64,000 nt of DNA from Hyphococcus formosus (GTDB taxonomy: Bacteria > Pseudomonadota > Alphaproteobacteria > Caulobacterales > Parvularculaceae): assembly GCF_046736345.1 (NCBI RefSeq), contig NZ_CP157210.1, forward strand, positions 248,001-312,000, in the 5' to 3' direction. This document shows, in pieces, positions 36,786-46,302 of this stretch. How positions within the stretch are numbered: position 1 is the first letter of the stretch; each line of letters opens with the position of its first letter. Under the pieces are notes generated by a model. The model searched no databases. It had not been told where the DNA came from and saw only the letters and a program-made list of their open reading frames with translations. Position numbers and translations under genes: made by a program.

Positions 36786-38174
36786 ATGAAAGACGTAACT
36801 TGTAAATTGCTCGTCATCGGTGCTGGGCCAGGTGGTTATGTGGCCGCGATCCGCGCCGGGCAGTTGGGTATCGATACGATTATCGTCGAAGGCCAGTATA
36901 ATGGCGGTACCTGTTTGAATGTGGGCTGTATCCCCTCAAAGGCCATAATTCACGCGGCCGATGAATTCGAAAAGGCAAGCCATTTCGCGGGCGATTCCGC
37001 AATCGGCATTTCTGTTGCCAAACCCGAAATTGATCTCGAGAAAACGATTGCGTGGAAAGACAAGATCGTCAGCCGACTGACCACAGGTGTTGGCGGGCTT
37101 TTGAAGAAAAATAAAGTTCGGTCTATTTCTGGCTGGGCGAAATTTGTCGATGGTAAAACGGTCGATGTTGAAAATGGTGACGGAACCCATCGTATCCGCG
37201 CCGAGAACATCATCATTGCGACTGGTTCTGTTCCGGTTGAGCTGCCTTTTATGCCCTTCGGCGAGAATGTCATTTCATCAACCGAAGCGCTTGCGCTTTC
37301 AAAGCCGCCAAAGACGATGGCGATTGTCGGCGCGGGTTATATCGGGCTTGAGCTAGGTATCGCCTATGCGAAAATGGGCACGAAAGTTACTGTCGTTGAA
37401 GCGCTCGATAAAATTTTGCCGCTCTATGACAAAGAGATGACCCGGCCGGTCGCGAAAAAGCTAAAGGCGCTCGGTGTCGAAATCATGTTAGGCGTCAAAG
37501 CGAAGGGTGCGAAAGCAAAAGGGCTGGAGATTGAAACCAGCGACGGCAACGCGAAAACGATTGATGCGGAGAAAATTCTCGTAACGGTCGGGCGCGCACC
37601 CAAAACGGAAGGCTGGGGCCGGGAAAATCTGGTTCTCGATATGGATGGCCGCTTCATCAAGATTGATGAGCAATGCAAAACCTCCATGCGCGGCATTTAT
37701 GCGATTGGCGATGTCACCGGCGAACCCATGCTCGCGCACCGTGCGATGGCGCAAGGTGAAATGGTCGCCGAGATCATTGCTGGCGAAAAGCGTCATTGGG
37801 ATAAGCGCGCAATCGCGGCGGTTTGCTTTACAGATCCTGAGATCGTTTCTGTTGGCCTGTCGCCGGATGAGGCGAAAGAAGAAGGCTTTGACATTATCAG
37901 CCAGAACTTTCCGTTCACGGCTAATGGTCGCGCAATGACAATGGAATCGGAAGATGGGTTTATTCGCGTTGTTGCGCGAAAAGATAATCATCTGGTGCTT
38001 GGCGTACAGGCCGTTGGGGCAGGGGTTGCTGAATTATCAGCGGCGTTTGCACTAGCGATTGAAATGGGCGCAACGCTTGAAGATATTACCGGGACGATCC
38101 ACGCTCACCCAACTCAGTCCGAAGCATTCCACGAAGCGTCATTGCGGACGCTCGGGCATGCGCTTCATATTTAG
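36786..38174 (+). CDS. lpdA: Dihydrolipoyl dehydrogenase (E3)
   Basis: A 462-residue FAD disulfide oxidoreductase that reoxidises the lipoyl group of E2. The FAD loop is VIGAGPGGYVAAIRAGQLG, the redox disulfide is in GGTCLNVGCIPSK (about residues 40-52), the NAD-binding loop is AIVGAGYIGLELG, and the C-terminal catalytic His-Glu pair lies in HAHPTQSEAF. It follows E2 by 4 bases, so this operon has its own E3. Its stop overlaps the convergent gene by 4 bases (TTAG). Confidence 0.95.
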   Translation: MKDVTCKLLVIGAGPGGYVAAIRAGQLGIDTIIVEGQYNGGTCLNVGCIPSKAIIHAADEFEKASHFAGDSAIGISVAKPEIDLEKTIAWKDKIVSRLTTGVGGLLKKNKVRSISGWAKFVDGKTVDVENGDGTHRIRAENIIIATGSVPVELPFMPFGENVISSTEALALSKPPKTMAIVGAGYIGLELGIAYAKMGTKVTVVEALDKILPLYDKEMTRPVAKKLKALGVEIMLGVKAKGAKAKGLEIETSDGNAKTIDAEKILVTVGRAPKTEGWGRENLVLDMDGRFIKIDEQCKTSMRGIYAIGDVTGEPMLAHRAMAQGEMVAEIIAGEKRHWDKRAIAAVCFTDPEIVSVGLSPDEAKEEGFDIISQNFPFTANGRAMTMESEDGFIRVVARKDNHLVLGVQAVGAGVAELSAAFALAIEMGATLEDITGTIHAHPTQSEAFHEASLRTLGHALHI

Positions 38175-38989
38175 TACCACTCAATCGGATCAAGCCGATA
38201 ATAATGCGTGAGCTGATCGTATAATTCACGGTCATGCTCGCGCAAATCATTTGGACGCTCAAAAAATATCTCGGTGGCGACCGCGAAAAATTCTGCCGGA
38301 TTGGTTGCGCCATAAGGATTGATGACCGTGTCGCGACCTTCGTGAACGTCATCGCGCAAACGCTTGAATGCCCGTTGAAATGTTCTGGCCCACTGGCTCG
38401 CGCTTTGATCTGCGTCCAGAAGTGGTGATCCGTCGGTGACCCCGGTTTCATCATCGAGCTGATGGGCGAATTCATGAAACACAACATTCTCGCCGTCATG
38501 GGGCGCAAATGCGCCATAGGCAGCGTGATCCCATGCGAGGATAACTGGCCCGCGCGACCAGCTTTCACCAGTTCTGACGGCCGCGCGTTCGGAGTGAACA
38601 TGGCCATCAACCGAAAGTAATTTGCTTTTGAAGGCGGCGGGATAGACAAAGATTGATCTGAGCGAGCGGAACCAACGGTTGTCTTTGTTGACGATCAAGA
38701 GACAGGCCTGCGCCGCAATCGTCACCCGAATATCGTCTGTGATCTCAAGGCCCTCTTGTCCATAAAACTTTACCTCGTCGATGAAGCGATTGATCAGTCC
38801 ATCAAGCCGCTTGCGCAGGTCGAGCGGCAAACGATTATAAACCGGCACGCGGGCGCGCACGATTTTCTTATGGGCGGGCTGTAGCGGCGCGGACAATAAT
38901 TCCTCGCGCCGCCGCCGCTCATAGGCCCAGCGCCCGCCGATAAACAAACCGGCACCAACGACCAAACTCATCACCAAGAAATTCATCAT
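38171..38989 (-). CDS. MtfA-family zinc peptidase (M90)
   Basis: A protein of about 272 residues. A predicted N-terminal membrane helix (MMNFLVMSLVVGAGLFIGG) precedes a domain with the HExxH zinc motif in VVFHEFAHQLDDETG and a downstream AEFFAVATEIFFE, where a third ligand is expected. E. coli MtfA is a soluble aminopeptidase that interacts with the glucose repressor Mlc; the membrane anchor is a difference. The frame runs 30 codons further upstream, but the ATG at 38989 begins right at the helix. A single gene convergent with the bkd operon. Confidence 0.85.
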   Translation of the reverse strand: MMNFLVMSLVVGAGLFIGGRWAYERRRREELLSAPLQPAHKKIVRARVPVYNRLPLDLRKRLDGLINRFIDEVKFYGQEGLEITDDIRVTIAAQACLLIVNKDNRWFRSLRSIFVYPAAFKSKLLSVDGHVHSERAAVRTGESWSRGPVILAWDHAAYGAFAPHDGENVVFHEFAHQLDDETGVTDGSPLLDADQSASQWARTFQRAFKRLRDDVHEGRDTVINPYGATNPAEFFAVATEIFFERPNDLREHDRELYDQLTHYYRLDPIEWY

Positions 38990-39037
38990 AGACCCAGATA
39001 TGGGGTGCCTGGCCGAACTGTCTAGTGCCGTGGGCGT

Positions 39038-39515
39038 CGTCATTGTGGGTGCCGCGCAATACATCAGAGAGCCTATCACGGATGAGTGGATCCCGGGTCA
39101 AGCCCGGGATGACGTTGGGGTGGGTTACTTCCTTGCCACAGGCGTCATTGCGGGTACCGACCCGCAATCCATTTATACGGCGCAGCATTCAAGTGTTGCG
39201 TGCTGGCAGTGGATCCCGGCTCAAGCCCGGGATGACGGTGAAGGATGGGGGAGGGGGTGCCTCGGGCGTCATTGCGGGCACCGACCCGCAATCCATTTAT
39301 ACGGCGCAGCATTCAAGTGTTGCGTGCCGGCAGTGGATCCCGGCTCAAGGTCGGGAGGACGGTGAAGGATGGGGTAGGGGGTGCCTCGGGCGTCATTGCG
39401 GGCACCGACCCGCAATCCATTTATACGGTGCAGCTTTCAAGTGTTGCGTGCTGGCAGTGGATCCCGGCTCAAGCCCGGGATGACGGCGGCGAATGGGGTA
39501 GGCGCATGCCGTGGG
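39038..39515. repeat. Tandem 124-bp intergenic repeats built from two palindromes
   Basis: Three tandem copies begin at 39144, 39268 and 39392, exactly 124 bases apart, with a diverged partial copy at about 39038-39130. Each unit has a hairpin ATTGCGGG-N6-CCCGCAAT and a second hairpin ATCCCGG...CCGGGAT, with unique spacer between. Copy 2 has lost one arm of the second hairpin (near 39349). It lies between the start of the MtfA-like gene and the end of parE. The second hairpin resembles repeats scattered in many alphaproteobacterial genomes. Apparent ORFs across it are repeat artefacts. Confidence 0.85.
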
Positions 39516-39529
39516 CATCAGTGAGGGTA

Positions 39530-41518
39530 CTAAATATCCAGCGCGTCTTTGACGAAGGCTGCGTTTTCCTGAATGAACTGGAACCGGGCTTCCGGTTTTC
39601 TGCCCATTAAACGGGTAACCAGATCGCCGCAATCTTCGGATTTATCTTCCGCGATGACCACCCGCGCAAGCGATCGTGTTTCCGGGTTCATGGTCGTTTC
39701 CTTGAGCTGTGCAGGCATCATTTCGCCGAGGCCCTTAAACCGGCCGACTTCGACTTTCTGGTTCGGTTTGAATTCCGATTTTAAAAGTTTATCCCGCGCT
39801 TCTTCGGTCATGGCGTAGACGGACTTTCCGCCAGCGGTCAGGCGGAACAATGGCGGTTGCGCGAGATATAGTCGCCCTTGGCGAATAAGCTCCGGCATTT
39901 CCTGATAGAAGAAAGTAATCAATAGCGCCGCAATATGCGCACCATCGACATCAGCATCGGTCATGATGATGACTTTTTCATAACGCAGATTTTCGAGATC
40001 AAACTTTGAACCAAGTCCTGCGCCGAGGGCCTGCGTGATGTCAGCGATCTCCTGGTTTGCGAGGATTTTATCTCGCGCCGCAGAGGCCACATTCAAAATC
40101 TTACCACGCAGCGGCAAGATTGCCTGCGTCGCGCGGTTGCGGGCTTGCTTGGCGGAACCGCCAGCGGAGTCGCCCTCAACGAGGAAAATCTCTGTACCCG
40201 AACGATTGGCGCTCGAGCAATCTGCGAGCTTACCCGGCAGGCGCAATTTGCGTGTGGCGGCGGCGCGAGAAACCTCTTTTTCCTTACGGCGGCGCTGGCG
40301 TTCATCGGCGCGGTCGGCCACCCATTCCACCAAAGCGCCGGCCTGTTTCGGATTGGATGCGAGCCAATGGTCAAAGGCCGGGCGCACTGTCGCCTCAACA
40401 ATTTTTTGCGCTTCGGTGGTCGCGAGCTTGTCTTTTGTCTGGCCCTGAAATTCCGGGTTACGCACAAAAACAGAAAGCAGCGCACCGGCGGTTCCCAACA
40501 CATCCTCGGCGGTTATGTTGGCCGCGCGCTTATAGCCCGCAAGTTCCGCATAGGCCTTGAGGCCCTTGGTCAGTGCCGCGCGCAGACCGGCTTCGTGGGT
40601 CCCGCCTTCAGGGGTAGGGATCGTGTTACAATATGAATGAACAAATCCGTCGGCCTCGCCAAAGCCCGCGCTGCCCCAAATGACAGCCCATTCGAGATTG
40701 CCGTGGCCGCCATCATCTTTCTTTTCGACTTTGCCGGCGAAAATATCTTCCGTGACCGTCGGTTTTGAACCGGCCAGCGTTTTCAAATAATCGGTCAGGC
40801 CGCGTTCGAAATGGAAAACCGCTTCAGGCGGCGTATCATCTTTGATGAGGCTCGGGGCGCATTTCCAGCGAATCTCGACACCGCCAAAAAGATAGGATTT
40901 TGACCGCGCCATTTTAAAAAGGCGGGCCGGTTTGAATTTGGCACTCGCGCCGAAAATTTTTGCATCAGGGTGGAACATGATGCTGGTGCCGCGTTTGTTT
41001 GGCGCTGGGCCCACTTTTTCGAGTTTCGTCCGTGGGTGTCCTTCTGCAAAGGACTGGCGATACATGGTGCGGCCACGGCAGACCTCAACGATCAGGTCAT
41101 CGGACAGCGCATTCACGACCGAGACACCCACACCGTGCAGACCGCCCGAGGTCGCATAGGCTTTGCCTTCGAATTTCCCGCCGGAGTGGAGGGTGGTCAA
41201 AATCACTTCGAGCGCTGATTTCTTTTTGAATTTCGGGTGCGGGTCGATCGGGATACCGCGTCCATTATCGACGACCGATAGATAACCGTCTTCGTGAAGC
41301 TCGACCTCGATCCGCGTCGCATGCCCCGCAACGGCTTCGTCCATCGAGTTATCGAGCACTTCGGCAAACAGATGGTGGAGCGCCTTTTCGTCAGTGCCGC
41401 CAATATACATGCCCGGGCGTTTCCGGACAGGCTCCAGCCCCTCAAGGACCTCGATATCCTTGGCTGTGTAATCTTCAAACAGGTCTGAATCGTTCTTTTT
41501 GGCGGCGCGTTTAGACAT
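39530..41518 (-). CDS. parE: DNA topoisomerase IV subunit B
   Basis: A 662-residue type IIA topoisomerase ATPase subunit that decatenates daughter chromosomes with ParC. The GHKL ATPase has EVLDNSMDEAVAG and DNGRGIPID; the transducer region follows; the TOPRIM domain has EGDSAGGSAKQARNR and MTDADVDGAHI. Length and a TOPRIM without the long GyrB insert favour ParE over GyrB (about 800). The frame is open upstream to 41680, but the ATG at 41518 gives the usual N-terminus. Divergent from the Old Yellow Enzyme homologue. Confidence 0.92.
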   Translation of the reverse strand: MSKRAAKKNDSDLFEDYTAKDIEVLEGLEPVRKRPGMYIGGTDEKALHHLFAEVLDNSMDEAVAGHATRIEVELHEDGYLSVVDNGRGIPIDPHPKFKKKSALEVILTTLHSGGKFEGKAYATSGGLHGVGVSVVNALSDDLIVEVCRGRTMYRQSFAEGHPRTKLEKVGPAPNKRGTSIMFHPDAKIFGASAKFKPARLFKMARSKSYLFGGVEIRWKCAPSLIKDDTPPEAVFHFERGLTDYLKTLAGSKPTVTEDIFAGKVEKKDDGGHGNLEWAVIWGSAGFGEADGFVHSYCNTIPTPEGGTHEAGLRAALTKGLKAYAELAGYKRAANITAEDVLGTAGALLSVFVRNPEFQGQTKDKLATTEAQKIVEATVRPAFDHWLASNPKQAGALVEWVADRADERQRRRKEKEVSRAAATRKLRLPGKLADCSSANRSGTEIFLVEGDSAGGSAKQARNRATQAILPLRGKILNVASAARDKILANQEIADITQALGAGLGSKFDLENLRYEKVIIMTDADVDGAHIAALLITFFYQEMPELIRQGRLYLAQPPLFRLTAGGKSVYAMTEEARDKLLKSEFKPNQKVEVGRFKGLGEMMPAQLKETTMNPETRSLARVVIAEDKSEDCGDLVTRLMGRKPEARFQFIQENAAFVKDALDI

Positions 41519-41727
41519 AAAACTCACTACTCTGGCGGTAAGCGGGGCGAAGTTGGACGCACGATCTAGCGCGGTTCTGGCGCTTCCGCAAAGCACTGGG
41601 GAAAACGGGCTCGAAAACCGGTAAAAATCGCGATCGGGCGTAGCTTTTACCCGCTCATTGCCAATTATACCACGGGCCAATTGGGGGAATCATCCCTAAA
41701 TATGCCGACTTAGGGAGGCAGCGTCCT

Positions 41728-43038
41728 ATGACCGGTTACACGTCCATCAGCGATTTGTCGAAGCCATTATCGCTTCCCAGCGGTGGATCGGTGAAAAACC
41801 GAATCGCCAAAGCGGCGATGACCGAAGGGCTGGCCGATGCCGATAACCGCGCGACGGCGCGGCATGTGACCCTTTATCGGCGGTGGGCCAAAGGCGGTGC
41901 GGGGCTGTTACTGACCGGCAATGTCATGGTGGATCGGCGCTATCTGGAGCGGCCGGGCAATGTCGCAATTGATGGTCAGCAATCGGATGAACAGCTTGAT
42001 GCGCTCAAGCGTTGGTCGGGGGCGGCGCGCGACGCCGGCGCTGATATCTGGATGCAGATTTCCCATGCCGGGCGGCAATCGCCCAAGATCGTCGCAACCG
42101 AACCTGTCGCGCCGTCTGCGATAGAGCTTGGGCTGCCCGGTGGCAATTTTGCCAAGCCGCGTGCGCTTTTGGAAAGTGAAATTCACGAGATCATCGAACG
42201 CTTTGCCCATTCGGCCTCTGTCGCAAAACGCACAGGGTTTAGCGGTGTGCAAATTCATGCGGCGCATGGCTATTTGCTTTCAGAGTTCCTCAGCCCGCTG
42301 GTCAACCAACGTGATGACGAATGGGGCGGTTCATTAGAGAACCGCGCGCGGTTATTGATGCGGGTCATTAACGAGGTGCGCTCGCAAGTGGGTTCCGGTT
42401 TCCCGGTTTCCGTTAAGCTCAATTCGTCAGATTTCCAAAAGGGCGGGTTTAGCCCGGATGGCAGCTTGCAAGTCGCGCGGTGGTTAAATGACGCGGGTGT
42501 TGACTTATTAGAAATTTCCGGCGGTTCCTATGAGCAACCGGCAATGATGGATATTGAGGGAATGGATGAGCGCTTTGAAGAGCAAAAGCGCGAATCCACC
42601 ATTGCGCGTGAGGCCTATTTTCTGACCTATGCGGAGGAAATCAGGAAGGTCGCGAAAATGCCGCTCATGGTGACGGGCGGGTTTCGCTCCCGCGCCGGGA
42701 TGGAAGAGGCCATAAGCGCCGGAGCTTGCGATCTTTGCGGGATGGCGCGGCCATTATGTGTTGGTCCTGACCTGCCACAGCGATTGATGAACGGTGCCGT
42801 TGACGCCGCGCCATCCTGGGAAAAGACCTTGCGGATCGGGCCGGGTATTTTCGGGCCGACGTCAAAAATCGATTTGATACGTGCGCTGAACGGATTTGGC
42901 GTGATGGCATTTTTCTATGAAAATATTTACCGGCTGGCCGACGGCAAGGAAACAAAGAAAAAAATGGCAGTCCTGCCAGCTTTTATAAAATTCCAACTCA
43001 ACGAAATGAATATGGCAAAGGCGTTGACGCGCGATTGA
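41728..43038 (+). CDS. NADH:flavin oxidoreductase, Old Yellow Enzyme family
   Basis: A 436-residue FMN-binding TIM-barrel reductase. Features include the KNRIAKAAMTEGLAD start of the barrel, the active-site His region WMQISHAGRQSP, GVQIHAAHGYLLSEFLSPLVNQR with DDEWGGSLENRARL, and the phosphate-binding MVTGGFRSR. No 4Fe-4S cysteine cluster of the large 2,4-dienoyl-CoA reductases is present. The C-terminal 60 residues past the barrel look like a helical extension. The natural substrate (enones or related compounds) cannot be inferred. A single gene, ending at a bidirectional terminator shared with glnA. Confidence 0.88.
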   Translation: MTGYTSISDLSKPLSLPSGGSVKNRIAKAAMTEGLADADNRATARHVTLYRRWAKGGAGLLLTGNVMVDRRYLERPGNVAIDGQQSDEQLDALKRWSGAARDAGADIWMQISHAGRQSPKIVATEPVAPSAIELGLPGGNFAKPRALLESEIHEIIERFAHSASVAKRTGFSGVQIHAAHGYLLSEFLSPLVNQRDDEWGGSLENRARLLMRVINEVRSQVGSGFPVSVKLNSSDFQKGGFSPDGSLQVARWLNDAGVDLLEISGGSYEQPAMMDIEGMDERFEEQKRESTIAREAYFLTYAEEIRKVAKMPLMVTGGFRSRAGMEEAISAGACDLCGMARPLCVGPDLPQRLMNGAVDAAPSWEKTLRIGPGIFGPTSKIDLIRALNGFGVMAFFYENIYRLADGKETKKKMAVLPAFIKFQLNEMNMAKALTRD

Positions 43039-43068
43039 TCCTCAATGCCGTGGTGACCTTCGGGCACA

Positions 43069-43097
43069 GAAAAGCCGGGCAGTGCGCCCGGCTTTTT
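43069..43097. terminator. Bidirectional Rho-independent terminator between the OYE gene and glnA
   Basis: AAAGCCGGGC (43071-43080) and GCCCGGCTTT (43085-43094) form a stem with a 4-base loop, with A and T runs on the two sides, so it can act on both strands. It sits between the OYE stop (43038) and the glnA stop (43116). Confidence 0.85.
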
Positions 43098-43115
43098 CCG
43101 AAGAGAAGTTTGACC

Positions 43116-44522
43116 TTAGCAGGAATAATACATCGAAAACTCGACCGGGTGCGGCGTCGTTTCGAAACGCAACACCTCTTCCATTTTGAGGTCGATATAA
43201 CCGTCGATCTGATCGTCGTTAAAGACGTTTCCTTTTTTGAGGAACTCACGGTCGCTGTCGAGCGCCTCAAGCGATTCGCGCAATGACGCACAAACCGTTG
43301 GAATGTCTTTAAGCTCTTCCGGCGGAAGGTCGTAAAGGTCTTTATCCATCGGATCGCCCGGATGGATTTTGTTTTCAATACCGTCAAGACCCGCCATCAA
43401 GAGCGCCGAGAATGTCAGATATGGGTTACCGCTGGCGTCAGGGAAGCGCGCTTCAAGGCGCTTGCCTTTCGGTGAGGATACCCATGGAATACGGATTGAA
43501 GCAGAGCGGTTACGCGCTGAGTAAGCAAGTAGAACAGGTGCTTCGAAACCAGGCACGAGGCGCTTGTAGCTGTTCGTTGTCGCGTTTGCGAAAGCGTTGA
43601 TCGCGCGTGCGTGCTTGATGATACCGCCAATGTAGTAAAGGCAGGTCTCAGAAAGGTCCGCATAGCGGTCACCAGCGAAGAGCGGCTGACCATCTTTCCA
43701 GATGGACTGATGCACGTGCATGCCTGAACCATTATCGCCGAAAATTGGCTTCGGCATAAAGGTCGCGGTTTTGCCGTAACCGGCAGCAACCTGATGCACG
43801 ATATACTTATAGATCTGAAGCCGGTCTGCCATCGTCGTCAGCGACGAGAATTTCATTCCCAATTCGTGCTGCGAAGGTGCAACTTCGTGGTGATGCTTTT
43901 CTGGCTCAATGCCCATCTCGCCCATTAGCGAAAGCATCTCAGAACGCATGTCCTGCTCGCTATCGACTGGCGGGACAGGGAAGTAACCACCCTTTGGTCC
44001 CGGACGGTGCGCGAGGTTGCCGCCTTCGAAATCGCTAGAGCTGTTATAGGGGCCTTCGACTGAGTCGACTGCGTAACCCATATTGTTCTGTTCGGTTGAC
44101 CAGCGAACATCGTCAAAGACGAAGAATTCGGCTTCCGGGCCAAAGAAAGCGCTATCGCCAACGCCAGATGATTTCACATAGGCTTCTGCGGCTTTTGCGG
44201 TCGTCCGTGGGTCGCGGCCATAGGGCTGACCCGTTGATGGTTCGAGAACGTCACAAACGACTGAGAGCGTAGGCTGCGCAAAAAACGGATCGATCACAGC
44301 GGTTGCCGTATCCGGCATCAACACCATGTCGGATTCATTAATGGCTTTCCAGCCAGCGATGGATGAACCATCGAACATTGTCCCGTCTGAAAATAAATCG
44401 TCGTCCGCCATGGATTGGTCGAACGTAACATGCTGCCACTTACCTTTTGGGTCAGTGAAGCGAAGATCAACAAACTTAATCTTCTCGTCTTTAATGCGTT
44501 TAAGAATAGCCTCTGAGCTCAT
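43116..44522 (-). CDS. glnA: Glutamine synthetase, type I
   Basis: A 468-residue GS-I-beta enzyme (E. coli 469) that makes glutamine from glutamate, ammonia and ATP. Metal and ATP ligands lie in FFGPEAEFFVFDDV and the NGSGMHVHQSIWKDG motif, and the adenylylation site is the Tyr in KDLYDLPPEEL, so GlnE-type control is expected. The frame extends 14 codons upstream, but the ATG at 44522, preceded by AGGAG, fits the family. No glnB lies beside it, unlike the usual glnB-glnA arrangement. About 290 bases of non-coding DNA upstream hold its promoter. Confidence 0.95.
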   Translation of the reverse strand: MSSEAILKRIKDEKIKFVDLRFTDPKGKWQHVTFDQSMADDDLFSDGTMFDGSSIAGWKAINESDMVLMPDTATAVIDPFFAQPTLSVVCDVLEPSTGQPYGRDPRTTAKAAEAYVKSSGVGDSAFFGPEAEFFVFDDVRWSTEQNNMGYAVDSVEGPYNSSSDFEGGNLAHRPGPKGGYFPVPPVDSEQDMRSEMLSLMGEMGIEPEKHHHEVAPSQHELGMKFSSLTTMADRLQIYKYIVHQVAAGYGKTATFMPKPIFGDNGSGMHVHQSIWKDGQPLFAGDRYADLSETCLYYIGGIIKHARAINAFANATTNSYKRLVPGFEAPVLLAYSARNRSASIRIPWVSSPKGKRLEARFPDASGNPYLTFSALLMAGLDGIENKIHPGDPMDKDLYDLPPEELKDIPTVCASLRESLEALDSDREFLKKGNVFNDDQIDGYIDLKMEEVLRFETTPHPVEFSMYYSC

Positions 44523-44815
44523 TGGAGTAATGCTCCTTTTTTTGTTTTCCGACGACATCCGCAAGCTCTGGATTAAGCCATGCCGCCGCGTGTCGCCGTA
44601 GTGTGCGTCGAGATTCGGTTGCTGTGCAACTGAATATTGCGCCGCAGCATCTGAATCAGGGCAGAATCGAAAAATAGTTTGTTTCTAACACCCCACAGCC
44701 TGAAAGTTCCAATTGTGAGCAGTTTTACACTAAGAAAAATCACCGTTTTTGGGGACTTTTTGATAGCTGAAATGTCTCCGACCCGTGGTAAGCGAGATTT
44801 GGGAGGGAAATCTGA

Positions 44816-45757
44816 GTGAATATCGCAGACGCGAAAATATGGGTTCTGACCGACGGGAAAATCGGCGATGACGTGCAATGCTTGGCGATTGCACAATGCC
44901 TGGATGCGAACTTTGAAAAGCGGGTGGTCTCACCGCGATTGCCGTGGTCGCTGATTGCGCCGTGGGGGCCGGTTGATCCGCGCGAACAGCCCGGCAATGC
45001 GTCAGGCCCGCTTGCCGGATCGCCGCCGGACATTGCCATCATATCTGGCCGTCGCGCGATACCGCATGCGAGAGCATTGAAAAAAGAGAGCAATGGGCGG
45101 ACCCGCATTGTCGTGTTGAAAGATCCACGGATCGGGCGCGGGCATGCGGACATTATTTGGGTGCCGGCCCACGACCGCGTTTCGGGCCCCAATATTATTT
45201 CAACACTGACGTCCCCGCATGGCCTCGCGGGGAAAATTGCTGCGTCCCGGAAAAGCCCGTCACCCTATCCGACGCCATTTTTGGGGGTCGTTCTCGGTGG
45301 GCCAAGCGGGGGCGCGCGCTATGAAGTAGAGGATGCGCTCGATCTCGGGGCGCGGTTATCCGATGCCGCAGAACAATATGGCGCGATTGTCGTCACCCCA
45401 TCGCGGCGCACGCCGCCGCAATTTATCAAGGCCTTGCGTGAAGCGATCGCTCACGAACAGCTCTTTTTTTGGGATGGCAATGGCGATAATCCGTATATTG
45501 ATATTTTAACCCATGCGGATGCGTTGGTCATTGCCGCCGATAGTCACAATATGATGAGTGAGGCCTTGGCGACGGAAGTAGGGGTCTATGCGTGGTGCCC
45601 GCGCAATATGGCGTCGAAACTGACCTGGTTTATCGATGAACTTGTGCAGCGAGGCGACGTCATCCGTTTTGACAATAGCGCGCCACCCTTTGTCCGGACA
45701 CCAATCGATGCAACGCCCGAGATAGTGGAGAAAATAAAAGCGCGGATTTCGCGTTAA
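44816..45757 (+). CDS. ELM1-family protein (mitochondrial fission ELM1-like, DUF1022)
   Basis: A 313-residue protein with the family signature WVLTDGKIGDDVQCLAIAQ near the N-terminus, ISGRRAIPHARAL, VVLKDPRIGRGHADIIWVPAHD and the C-terminal LVIAADSHNMMSEALAT. Plant ELM1 recruits dynamin-like proteins to mitochondria; bacterial homologues are uncharacterised, and the fold is thought to resemble glycosyltransferases. Start is a GTG at 44816 with GGAGGG upstream. A single gene, divergent from glnA and convergent with the carbonic anhydrase. Confidence 0.85.
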   Translation: MNIADAKIWVLTDGKIGDDVQCLAIAQCLDANFEKRVVSPRLPWSLIAPWGPVDPREQPGNASGPLAGSPPDIAIISGRRAIPHARALKKESNGRTRIVVLKDPRIGRGHADIIWVPAHDRVSGPNIISTLTSPHGLAGKIAASRKSPSPYPTPFLGVVLGGPSGGARYEVEDALDLGARLSDAAEQYGAIVVTPSRRTPPQFIKALREAIAHEQLFFWDGNGDNPYIDILTHADALVIAADSHNMMSEALATEVGVYAWCPRNMASKLTWFIDELVQRGDVIRFDNSAPPFVRTPIDATPEIVEKIKARISR

Positions 45758-45761
45758 GGGA

Positions 45762-46301
45762 TCAATCCTCAGATAGCGCTTTTGCGTGGATGCGCGCTTC
45801 TTCGACATAATGGCCCGCGCCAATTGTCGCCATTTTGTCTTCTCCTTCACGAAGGTCGCGAAATTTCTTGGCAGGCATCCCGGCCCACATCTCACCGGCG
45901 GGTACGATTTTTTTCGGCGATAGAAACGCCCCTGCTGCAAGCATCGCGCCTGTTTCGACGACTGACCCGTCGAGCATGGTTGCGCACATGCCGACAAAAC
46001 CGCCATCTTCGACTTTAGCGCCGTGCAGCATGCATTTATGCCCGACCAAGACATTCTCGCCGATCAAGGTCGGCAAGCCGCCCCATTCGGGCGCGTCTAC
46101 ATGAATGATGGTTCCGTCCTGAACGTTTGAGCCTTTACCGACAACGATCTTATTGGTGTCACCACGCAAAACACAGCCATACCACACCGATGCGTTTTCA
46201 TGGATCTCTACATCACCGCAGACGACAGCGCCGGGGGCGATAAAAGCGGTTTCGTGGATCTTTGGCGTTTTATCGCCAATCGCGAAAATTAAAGGTTTCA
46301 T
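45762..46301 (-). CDS. Gamma-carbonic anhydrase family protein
   Basis: A 179-residue left-handed beta-helix protein built of hexapeptide repeats. The three zinc-ligand histidines of the family are at positions 67, 88 and 93 (TIIHVDA and VGHKCMLHG), so the metal site is intact. Many members are active gamma-carbonic anhydrases; others are YrdA/PaaY-like and uncharacterised. It is followed upstream on the same strand by maiA, one base apart, so they may share a transcript. Confidence 0.88.
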   Translation of the reverse strand: MKPLIFAIGDKTPKIHETAFIAPGAVVCGDVEIHENASVWYGCVLRGDTNKIVVGKGSNVQDGTIIHVDAPEWGGLPTLIGENVLVGHKCMLHGAKVEDGGFVGMCATMLDGSVVETGAMLAAGAFLSPKKIVPAGEMWAGMPAKKFRDLREGEDKMATIGAGHYVEEARIHAKALSED

Positions 46302-46302
46302 T

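Noticed and set aside
39000..39610. Long plus-strand ORFs (121-152 residues) across the repeats
   Set aside because: They translate the 124-bp repeat (recurring AGTDPQSIYT), have no start signal and follow repeat periodicity, so they are artefacts of the tandem units.
40057..40636. Plus-strand ORFs of 137-167 residues inside parE
   Set aside because: They lie antisense to a well-conserved parE, lack start signals and have no recognisable family.
44523..44815. Sigma-54 promoter or NtrC site for glnA
   Set aside because: A GG...GC pair occurs but its spacing is 14 rather than 10 bases, and no clear NtrC dyad is seen.
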